Shown: positions 12,040 to 20,954 of the stretch, in pieces
How positions within the stretch are numbered: position 1 is the first letter of the stretch
How the letters are laid out: every line of letters begins with the position of its first letter
Assembly: GCA_900155495.1 (NCBI GenBank)
Contig: FTLJ01000234.1
Location: 1-52,078, forward strand
DNA length: 52,078 nucleotides
Source of the DNA: Porogramme epimiltina
Lineage: Eukaryota; Basidiomycota; Agaricomycetes; Polyporales; Polyporaceae
Direction: 5' to 3'
The notes under the pieces: model-generated
The model's database searches: none
What the model saw: the letters and a program-made list of their open reading frames with translations, nothing else
Told to the model about the DNA's origin: nothing
Translations under genes and position numbers: made by a program

Positions 12040-13446
12040 CTACAACAGGGTCTTGAGGACCTCCACCACCTTGCTCCCAAGCTCCTTCGTCGTAACGCTA
12101 CCGCCGAGGTCAGCGGTGCGGAGGCCAAGACCACCATCCGCCTGGTCGTCGAGGACCTTGCGGACGGCTGCCTCGATCGCCTGGGCATACTTCTCCATTC
12201 CGAGCGAGTAGCGGAGGAGCATCGCGGCACTGAGAATCGTGCCGATGGGGTTGGCGATTCCACGACCCGCAATGTCTGGTGCTGAGCCGTGAATGGGCTC
12301 GTAGAGACCGGGGGTGGATTTGAAGTCAGGAGCGAGAGCGTCGGCTACCGAGGGCGCCGCCGCGAGGGATGCGGAGGGGAGGAGACCGAGAGAGCCAGGA
12401 ATGACGCTCGACTCGTCCGAAAGGCTGTAGGAAGAGCTGTCAGTTCAGAGGCCCGCTAAACTGCGTTCAACGGGGACGTACATGTCACCAAACAGGTTCT
12501 CGGTCAGGATAACACCGTTGAGCTTTTTGGGGCTCGCGACCATGAGCATGGAGACGGCGTCAACCAGGTGGTGGTCCAGCACAAGCTGGGGGTACTCCTT
12601 CTGGAGCGTCTCCGTTACGACCTTGCGCCATAGACGCGAGCTCGCAAGGACGTTCGCCTTGTCGACGGAGTGGATGGGGAGGGGCGGGTTCGCCTGGAGG
12701 GCAATTTGCGCGGCGACGCGCGTGATGCGCTGCACCTCGGGCACGCTGTACACCATGGTGTCCCAGGCGGACTCGGCGTCCGCGCCTGAGCCCGCGCCGA
12801 GTTCGGTGCGTGGGCCGAAGTACACGCCGCCGATGAGCTCACGGACGACGATGATGTCGACGCCCTCAGCGACGGAGGGCTTGAGGGGCGAGTTCGCGAG
12901 CAGCGACTTGGACGCGAAGTTCGCGGGGCGGATGTTGCCGTACAGACCGAGCGCCTTGCGGAGGGTGAGGAGGCCCTGCTCCGGGCGCACCTTCAGGTCA
13001 ACGCCCCATTTGGGCCCACCAATGGAGCCTGGGGACGGCGGTCAGACGCGGGCGTGGGATGCACAGGGGGAGGGGGTGGGAGCGCTGCGCACCCAGGAGA
13101 ATGGCGTCCGCTTCCTGGCACGCCTTGAGGGCCGTGGCCGTGAGGGGCTCGCCGACGGCGTCGATGGCGCATCCTCCGAACTGGTGCTCCTCGAGCTTGA
13201 TCTCGATGTCGCTGGAGGCGGCGGAGATCGCTTCGAGGACGCGCACGGCTTCGGCGACGACCTCAGGGCCTGGAATTGAACGGCGCGGCGTCGGCGTCAC
13301 GGAGCACAAGGCGATAAGGAAGCAAGCACGTACCGATTCCATCTCCGGGGAGGACGACCACACGGAAACTGGACGAGATCAGATGCTCGAGTGAGCCAAG
13401 CGAGATCGCGCTGCTGCAGGGCGGCCACTCACGACTTCTTGGACAT
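12040..13446 (-). CDS. LEU2: 3-isopropylmalate dehydrogenase (leucine synthesis)
   Basis: NAD-dependent oxidative decarboxylation of 3-isopropylmalate. Exons complement(12040..12424, 12482..13028, 13093..13269, 13334..13368, 13433..13446), 385 residues. The first coding exon is only 14 bases and the second 35; together they encode the start [16 protein letters not shown]. Later landmarks are G-S-I-G-G-P-K-W across intron 3, the D-L-K-V-R-P-E and [10 protein letters not shown] substrate region, N-L-F-G-D-I-L-S-D across intron 4, and [18 protein letters not shown] for NAD binding. Length is typical for the family. Divergent from NOB1 over a 290-base shared intergenic region. Confidence 0.95.
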
Positions 13447-13674
13447 GGCGGGGGTGCAGGGGGGTGTATGCGAGGGTGTGGGGAGCAAGACGCGGTGTCG
13501 AACGAGCGACTGGGAGGGTGACTCGGTCTCTTGAGTCGGATTCTGGCCGCGTCTTCGGCCGTCGGCTCTCCGCGCGAGTCCTCCACATATTTCGCTAGAC
13601 GCCCGATCGCGAATTCTCTCTTCATCTCTTTTCATCCCCGGCCCGCCATCCCGCCCTTTTAGCACTTACATCCC

Positions 13675-13682
13675 TCACGTGA
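13675..13682. promoter_or_regulatory. Palindromic E-box TCACGTGA in the LEU2/NOB1 shared promoter
   Basis: Perfect palindrome 55 bases upstream of the NOB1 ATG and about 230 bases upstream of the LEU2 ATG, followed by a pyrimidine-rich tract. It matches the core bound by bHLH factors of the Cbf1 type. Function here is inferred only from position. Confidence 0.4.
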
Positions 13683-13736
13683 CTCGATATTTTTGCCCTC
13701 TCCCTCTCCCCCCTCGGCCAGGATCGAGCGAATACA

Positions 13737-15356
13737 ATGGCCGCCTCAACGTCCTCTGCCGCACCGAGCGGGTCAAAGCCTGCCTGCAAGCACCTCATTC
13801 TCGATGCGGGCCCGCTGCTATCTCTGTCGCCTCTGCGCGGCCTGGCCCAAACATACTACACCGTTCCCCAGGTCTTGGACGAGCTTAAGGACAAGCGGGC
13901 CCGGGAACACTTTGAACGCCTCGGAATGTCCGCCGGCGTGAGCATAGCGGTCAAAGCTCCCTTGACGTCTTCGGTCGCACATGGTGAGTACTCCTCCGGT
14001 CCCAGTAGTGGGGTGCTGAAGTACGACCGTAGTCATCCAATGGGCTAAGAAGACAGGAGACTACTCTGTCCTCTCGCATGCCGATCTTTGCGTCCTCGCT
14101 CTGACATATGAGCTTGAGGAACAGGAGAAGGCAGAAGCGCAGAGTGCTCAAGCCGGTGAAAAGGCGGCTGACAAGGGCGAAGAGACGCAAGAGAGTACTC
14201 AGGAGAGTGCTGCTTCTGTCGCCAACGCTACACCGGCCGACAACGAGACAAGAGCAAGCCCAAACCCCCTCCAAGAAGAGATCGATGAAGCACCCGAAAG
14301 TCTCACATCAGACGCGGAGGAGCCGCCACCATCGGCTTCAGAAGACGACGAAGACTCCGCGGATGACCTCGAGGAGAGACAACCCCTCGATGTAGAGCTG
14401 CAGCCTTTACAAAACGAGACTACGCCCGACACTCCTCCCTCATCTCCCCCTTCAAGTGAGCCCGCCTCCACAAAACTCCCAACGGCAGAGAATGTAGAGG
14501 AGAACGAGCCCTTATACGACGATCCGTCCGACGAGGATGATGGCGAGGGCGAATGGATCACACCATCGAATGTCGGCCTACACAAGTCCCGCGCACTCGA
14601 CCTCCTCCCGTCAGAAGGGCAGGGACGCAAGGGCAAGGCGAAAGCTCAAGAGACCATTCTCGTAGGTTGCATGACGGCCGATTTTGCGATGCAGAATGTG
14701 CTGCTCCAAATGGGCCTCGGGCTCGTTGGCGTCGAGGGCAAGCGCATCGAGCGCGTCAAAAGCTGGGTGCTCCGGTGCCATGCATGCTTCAAGTACGTCA
14801 GCCTCCCTCGCTCCTCTCTCGTTCCCAGCCAACTGATACGCTGCGATCCACCAGAATCTGCAAGGACAACTCGCGCAAGTTCTGCCCTGCGTGCGGCGGG
14901 CCGACGCTACTGCGCGCGTCCGTCACGATCTCCTCCCCGACCGCGGGCCCGAACGCCCCCGCGGTGCAGGTGCACCTCAAGAAGAACTTCCAGTTCAAGA
15001 CCCGAGGCACGATCTACTCGATCCCCGCGCCCAAGCCCGGGTCCGCGAAGGCGGGCCCCGGCGAGGGTCTGATCCTGCGCGAGGACCAGACGGGGTGGAT
15101 GCGCGCCAAGAAGCGCGCGGATGGAAAGCGCGAGCGCGAGGAGCGGCGCATGCTCACCGCCGCGAGCAGGGGCGTGGAGGCGGGGCAGGGCGGCGCGGTG
15201 GTGAGCAGTTGGATGGACCCCGATTGGGTCCCGGAGATTCTGAGTGCGGGCGCGGGTGGGAAGGGGAGGAGCACGCGCACGAGAGGGTTCGAGGGGGACA
15301 TGCCTATTATCGGGCATGGGAGGAAGAACCCGAACGAGAAAAAGAGGCGAAAGTAG
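13737..15356 (+). CDS. NOB1: Nob1, PIN-domain endonuclease for 18S rRNA 3'-end maturation
   Basis: Cleaves 20S pre-rRNA at site D in cytoplasmic pre-40S particles. Exons 13737..13983, 14033..14792, 14855..15356, 502 residues. The PIN domain starts at residue 18 (H-L-I-L-D-A-G-P-L-L, acidic D23) and continues through V-I-Q-W-A-K-K-T-G-D-Y-S-V-L-S and D-L-C-V-L-A-L after intron 1. A long acidic, low-complexity insert (about 120-290) follows, as in other fungal Nob1. The zinc ribbon uses C331, C334, C346 and C349; it is split by intron 2, which confirms that join. The C-terminus is basic and ends K-K-R-R-K. Converges on ARPC3 with 151 bases between stops. Confidence 0.94.
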
Positions 15357-15507
15357 GTTGGCGGTGTTACTCGCCTGCCATCTATTGCCATGTATCACTT
15401 AATCACGCGTGGGGTGTGTACGATGTAGACGGGGATGATGTTTTGAATTCCAGGGAGATAATGGTTGTAATACACTGTTGTTGTACGACGTGCCTTCGAA
15501 TAATCCT

Positions 15508-16238
15508 CTATGAGCCCAAGCTGCGGTTCATGAACCTCCTCTTCTGGAACGACATCCACCACTTGCTGGGTTTGCCAGTCCCATCTGCGTACAGCTTCTC
15601 AATCAAACGTGATGCAAGCTCTTGGCGGACTTGTGTAAGGTATCCCCGGAGGTATTCTGAGACATATAGATGAGGATCTGCAGCAGTAACCACACCGTAT
15701 GATAGACAAATACTCACCAGCATCTGCCCTGTTCCCGGGAGGCGCGTAGTGTGCGTTGAGCGCGAAGTTGGCGTCACCGGGGATGGGGAAGTTGTCGACG
15801 GCGAGGGTGTTAAGCGTCTTGGTCGCCTCGAGCTGACTAGGGACGGTCTTCGCGGTGCCGATCTTTGCGAGACAGTCGGAAACGAAAAGGATGAGGATGA
15901 TGAGTAGGCGATCGGCTGGGCCCTTGATCTCGAAGTTGCGGAAGAGCGAGTTGGCACGGAAGAGGTCGAGGGTCTCGTCGACGATGTCCGCTTCCGAAGG
16001 GTCGGCTACAGGACGAAACGGAAGTTGGCGTATCGTGAGTATGACCACCCTGAAAGACATCTACGGTGCGCGCACTCACCAACAGGTGACGGGCCACGGA
16101 ACTTGGACTTGATGGGAAGGACAGAGAGGTTGCCGACTTGACGGATGTCGGGCACCTCGTTCAGCGAGGAATGGTAAGCCTGGAGGGGTATTAGCTGGGG
16201 ATCCCTCCCCGTAAACATGTCAACGGGCTGACCGGCAT
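15508..16238 (-). CDS. ARPC3: Arp2/3 complex subunit 3 (21 kDa)
   Basis: Part of the actin-branching Arp2/3 complex. Exons complement(15508..15656, 15718..16005, 16080..16179, 16233..16238), 180 residues, close to the usual 175-180. The first coding exon is just six bases (Met-Pro); its GTCAGC donor joins to A-Y-H-S-S-L-N, matching the family N-terminus M-P-A-Y-H-S-S. Then come P-I-K-S-K-F-R-G-P, A-D-I-V-D-E-T-L-D-L-F-R-A-N, F-R-N-F-E-I-K-G-P-A-D-R and the end K-P-S-K-W-W-M-S-F-Q-K-R. A longer reading from an ATG upstream in the same region would lack family similarity and was not used. Confidence 0.93.
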
Positions 16239-16590
16239 GGTGTGAGACGCAGCTTGGAGGAGGGGGTGGTGACTGGTAGAGGCGACGGGCACCGACACCA
16301 GGAGTGTTGTAGGCCGGCGGCAGATGCCGTGCGTCTGCGGGGCGCGCAGCGGGCCGGGGTGTTCGGGAGGCGGAGGGCGAGCTCGACGTCATGGGCGGAT
16401 CCGCTCAGGGACAGGACGAACGTCGGCCTTGCAGCGGCGCCCCAGCAGCGCCCCCACGTCCATTTTCTCTCCGCGCGACATCCCCGTCGTCCTGGGCCTG
16501 CTCCCTGCCACGTCCTCGAGGACCCCCTAGCGTTGTTTCCTTGCCCAGTACATTCGACGACTCCGGCTGTCGTGAATCGTGACAGCCACA
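16239..16590. promoter_or_regulatory. Divergent promoter region ARPC3 / YVC1
   Basis: 352 bases between the two start codons, with pyrimidine-rich segments on both sides. No TATA box or named element stands out. Confidence 0.4.
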
Positions 16591-19556
16591 ATGGCGGACG
16601 ACCAAATCTCCGCATTCTCTGTCGAGTCTTTCGACCCCTCTCCGGATAGTATTACAAGTGAGTCTCCTCAGAGCGCATGTAGTTGATACATGTATACTCA
16701 ATGGAAGCACACTTGTAAAAACGCAGGCCTCACGAGGCGTGTCAGGGCCCTGACCCTCAAGCTCCTGCCCATCGAAGTCCCACCAGACAGTATCAGCGAC
16801 CCTACTAGTCGCGTCATCACCCCCCAGCTCATCAACGCGTACATTGCGGCCGCAGGGGACTTTGTGGAAGCAGTGAGCGTCCACTTCTATGTTCAGCTCC
16901 CGCCAATCTCTGAGGCTTCGCGAAGTTACCATATTGTCTTCTTCTGGCCTATAAGCAGTTTATGTGGGATGCCAATAAGTATCCTGCAGACTATGGGGAA
17001 AATGAAGGCAGAGGTGTGTGCTATACTCTACTGCAAACAGAGAAGGCTGTTTAATCCTCCTGCAAGCCACTGCATGCGAGGTCTTGGCCCGCAAAGTGGT
17101 TCACCACTCACCACCGGAGAAGATTTCCACCATCTTAACTGCTCGGTATCAACATAGGGAAATAGACGGAGATGTTAGTGGCAGCTCGAGCGCCCTGGAG
17201 ATGGCCATCGACGCCCACTGGTGCGTCACAATGCTCAAGCTTCGCCTAACATAGTTATAATTTCATTGTTCAGTACCATTTTCTTGTCTTCGAGTGAAGC
17301 ACAGGATGGTGAATATTGCTTCTATGTCCGATAATTTCATGCTCATGAATCTTTACAGTTGTGCAAGACATGTGGTGCGGCAGAATTGTTCAATTGTACG
17401 ACGCCGAAGGAAACGTCAGCTGTACGTGCCAAGTATCATAACGGCTTGCCACCGTGCTGAAAGACTCTTCAGTTGTACCATACGACAAGGAGGCTCACCG
17501 TGGCTTCTGGGGACATGTTGATCCAGCAAGGCTAGGAGTCCCCAGGTATCAGAATATTTTCCGCATCGTGGTATGGTTCATCTTCCTGTTCGCGTACTCG
17601 CAAGCCGGTACGTCTTATGTTTCGAATCTATTGTCTACATCACTCAATTAGCATTCCATAGTCCGCGAACCATTGGACAAATCACACAACAGCCTCGATG
17701 CGTGGGAGGTTGTAATGTACGTTTTGGCCTTGGCGTTCAGCTTCGAAGGTAAGGCTCTGGCCGCACATGATACTCCAGTTACTCAACGCGATTTTAGATA
17801 TACACAAGGTAGGGTGGAATATATTTCATGCCACTCTAGAGACCTAATTCATCTCTCCCAGATCTTCAAACTTCTGATGCTTGTTTCCTGGCGCACATTC
17901 GGATTTTGGAACGTTGTCTCGTTCGTGACGGACTGTCTTTTTACAGTGGCTTTCACACTCCGTATGATCGGCATTGCAAATGTAGGCGAGCAGAGTAAAA
18001 TGGTTCTGCAGAGCTTCCAGTGCTTGAGTTTTGCCGCGCCGCTCCTCTGGTATGTCGACCCTCTAAATCCCAGTCTTTCTTTCGCACCCTTATCCTTCGT
18101 AACAGGATGAGTACGCTTCACAAGCCAGCATCTTATAATTTCTCTCTAACACATGTCTAGAACTCATCCCTATATTCGATGGATACAAGTACGACCACAT
18201 TCTCTGTAACGCTCCGCTGTTCTGACATACACCCACAGATTTGTGGGAACGATGCAGATTTGTGTGGCCCGAATGTTGAAGGAGTCAGGTTTCTTCTTCT
18301 GTGTATGTGCGCTTCCCGCTGTATGAACAACCCCTCTCTCACTGCTGTACAGCTTCTTGCGTTGATGGGTTTAGGCTTCCTTCAGGGCTTATATGCCCTC
18401 GATGCGGCTGACGGCCAAACCGATGCACCGTCTAAGGTACCCACGCGCGCAGTGCTCGATCCAATTGTACTATCTCATTGAACGCCACACAGATCCTGCA
18501 TGTACTCATTCAAGCATTACTGGGGTCAGTATCTCAGGCACTTGACTATTTTGCCCGTTGCTCACTATCACCCAATAGATCACCCAACTACGAGATGTTC
18601 CCATCGTGAGTCGGGATACGCACACTTTGGGTTATCCCAGTCCTGATCGCACATTTAAGGCCACTCGGACTATCCTTGTACTATCTGTGAGTCTTTCAGT
18701 TGCACGTCCTATGTTTCCGTTTGGATGCCTTTCTTATCTGCTCAATTAGTTGGAACGTTGCGACCGCAGTCATCCTGCTCAACGTCCTCATCTCTCTCTT
18801 CTCGTCGGCTTATGACGACGTGAGTGGCAGGTACGAATAACTGTCTTCAACATTCTAATATTTTGCACAGGTGGTCGAGGATGCTGCAGCAGAGTACTTG
18901 ACATACTACGCGGGCAAGGTCGTGGGCATGATCAGGGCCCCCGATGAGTTCATCTATCTACCGCCATTCAACATCATTGAAATTTTCCTAGTAGCTCCTT
19001 TCGAGTGCGTTCGGATCTTCTCTCCATTCATGTGGCGAGCTCAGCATGCTGTCTTCCAGGTTCTTTGTCAGCGACGAGACTTACACCAAGGCACGTTGAT
19101 ACCACGGTTCAATTCGCTTTTTGGCCGACATCTTAACCCTTCATCAGATGAACCGCTACATCATGCGTACCGTCTTCTTCGTCCCACTCTGCGTGATTGT
19201 GCTCTTGGAGGCGCAGCTGAGTCCGGACAGAAACCGTTGGGTAAAGGACTGGTTCAGTTCCCCTGACGAAGGCGGCGAGGACGCGCCGCATTTCCAGGAT
19301 CCCGAGGTGAATGGTGTCGATGCAGACCGTGGATTTGCGATCAGCAAAGTACCATTCAAAGAGCTTGTTAAACGCTTCCCAGACACGACCCATGTAAGCC
19401 GCCTCAAAGATTCTTGTCTCTTCCCGTTCTGACCAAATGCCCGTGTAGTCGGCGGAGGCGGTCATGATGACAGAAATCAGGGAGCTCAGAAGCGAGCTCG
19501 CAGAACTGAAGGAGATGATCAGACAAATGGCCGCTGAAAGGGCGAAGAGCGAATGA
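16591..19556 (+). CDS. YVC1: Vacuolar TRP-type cation channel Yvc1 (TRPY)
   Basis: Calcium-permeable channel of the vacuole membrane. I resolve 22 coding exons (16591..16657, 16727..16872, 16926..17013, 17067..17220, 17274..17308, 17359..17421, 17473..17607, 17662..17748, 17798..17808, 17862..18049, 18106..18110, 18161..18188, 18239..18302, 18353..18436, 18493..18524, 18579..18605, 18660..18686, 18750..18819, 18871..19004, 19060..19090, 19148..19393, 19449..19556), 609 residues. Exons of 11 and 5 bases are required to keep frame. Landmarks: D-P-T-S-R-V-I-T-P, A-C-E-V-L-A-R-K-V-V-H, a soluble N-terminal region, then about six membrane helices (I-V-V-W-F-I-F-L-F-A, E-V-V-M-Y-V-L-A-L-A, V-A-T-A-V-I-L-L-N-V-L-I), F-D-G-Y-K-F-V-G-T-M-Q, and a C-terminal coiled coil (E-I-R-E-L-R-S-E-L-A-E-L). 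The intron at 19091-19147 uses a GC donor. Confidence 0.9.
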
Positions 19557-19787
19557 TGAAGGGATCCAGATTTTGCTTGTATCTGGTCCCTATCAAGAAT
19601 CAACGTGGACATTCGACAACTGACAATTCACAATCTATACGGACACTTGTTTCTTGCTTGAGAGCAATGTTGTACATTTGTTATACTGTTGTGCGATGCA
19701 TACGATTACAATGTGATGAGTCCGATCATGGGCATGGGTATATGTGTCGATCAAGATACAAGATGTTCAATACTCCATCCTCGGGCC

Positions 19788-20566
19788 TCAGGTCTCATCC
19801 ATTTGATTCGACGTCGGCTCTCGCGTAAGCTGCGTCAGGACGTTCATGCCGCGCACGAAAAATGGCCGGATCTCGTTGATTTCCATGGCGCAAAGGTTTT
19901 CCAGCTGTATGGTCCTTTTAGCATTCCACCATACACGAATGGATCCATTGGAGCGTACCAGAAGTTCGTTATGGTCCAACTTTACAAGACCGTCACGACT
20001 CTTAGCTTGTCGCGCTTCTCGGATGTCTTTCAGAAGAGAGCGAATGCGATCAGGGTTCTGCAGATCATCCGGTGCACTGAAAGAAAAATGAGCCAAGGAG
20101 GAGATAACTTAATCGGTTTGCTTACACGTCGAGGAAGACCTTGGCTATCTCGGCGAATCGGAATGGCATTTCGCTGAAATCCTTCAAGGTTGTTTCATCT
20201 GTTAGTCGTTTCTGTAGAAAATCTACGGAGAAGGTTCCTGTGAGCTGCTTTGATGATTCAAAAGTCCTTTACGCACCGACATTCAGCCACACAGGAGGAA
20301 CGATATGGCACTTTTTCTTAAGCTTCAGGTTCGATGCCATCCACAAGGGGACCTTGCATTTTGTTGGTGGTCGTAATGGTCCGTATGCACCCTAGTAGAG
20401 AATTATGTCAGAGGTGTGATATGTGGAAACAGAAATCACTCCGCACAGAGATGAACGCAGTCCTTTCCATAGAGACGAGAGGGACTATCTCCACAAGCTG
20501 CTCAGACGCGACGAGTTCAAGCTCTGCGGGCGTGACAGAGGACCGAAGTGAGGGTGGAAGCGCCAT
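19788..20566 (-). CDS. PSF2: GINS complex subunit Psf2
   Basis: Part of the CMG replicative helicase. Exons complement(19788..19904, 19959..20076, 20126..20237, 20277..20391, 20447..20566), 193 residues against 185 in human GINS2. Landmarks: start M-A-L-P with T-P-A-E-L-E-L-V-A and V-P-L-V-S-M-E; G-A-Y-G-P-L-R-P-P after intron 1; K-V-P-L-W-M-A and K-K-K-C-H-I-V-P-P; D-F-S-E-M-P-F-R-F-A-E-I-A-K-V-F-L; and the final helix N-L-C-A-M-E-I-N-E-I-R-P-F-F. The last intron, 54 bases, carries no stop and keeps frame, so a naive reading gives 18 extra residues; its GTACGC donor, GCTAA branch-like site and the family spacing argue for removal. Shares a divergent promoter with haspin. Confidence 0.92.
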
Positions 20567-20674
20567 CTGATTCTTTCAAGCTTTTCCGTATAACGTTAGA
20601 GGCTTAATGACACAATTGCGACTGGTGGGCGTACAATCCCTAAGCCTTGTGAGGGTCGGAAGCAAGAAAGCTAG

Positions 20675-20680
20675 ACGCGT
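20675..20680. promoter_or_regulatory. MluI cell-cycle box ACGCGT, first copy
   Basis: Perfect ACGCGT in the 388-base divergent region between PSF2 and haspin, 109 bases from the PSF2 ATG. It is the core site of MBF-type G1/S transcription factors in fungi. Confidence 0.55.
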
Positions 20681-20722
20681 TCGGAGACGCGCTGTGATCA
20701 TGCCGAAAGGTGTTAGCACGAT

Positions 20723-20749
20723 CACGTGTTATGACGCGTGTCGCGTTTT
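20723..20749. promoter_or_regulatory. CACGTG E-box, second ACGCGT and TCGCGTTTT cluster
   Basis: CACGTG at 20723-20728, a second ACGCGT at 20734-20739 and TCGCGTTTT at 20741-20749 lie within 27 bases in the PSF2/haspin divergent promoter. The last resembles an inverted SCB (CRCGAAA). Confidence 0.5.
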
Positions 20750-20954
20750 GCCACGGTTGGGATTCACGCGATCTGAGATCGACGCTATACTCTGCCCTCC
20801 GCCACCACCGACTGCTATCCCACTCTCCTCGCCTGGCTCTCCACCAGCCCACCGGACTTTCTCTGCGACAACCCTCATCATTCCAGAAATCCAGGACTGG
20901 ACGTTGTGGGCAGCCACGTCCCTCTGCCTCCTCGTTCTCAAGATCACTATCACT

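Noticed and set aside
16591..19556. Many apparent frameshifts and stops in the YVC1 region, suggesting a pseudogene
   Set aside because: All are resolved by 21 introns with sound borders and consistent phase, giving an intact 609-residue channel.
20607..20954. In-frame upstream extension of haspin by 116 codons
   Set aside because: Covers the MluI boxes and has no resemblance to haspin N-termini; the first family-like residues begin at 20955.
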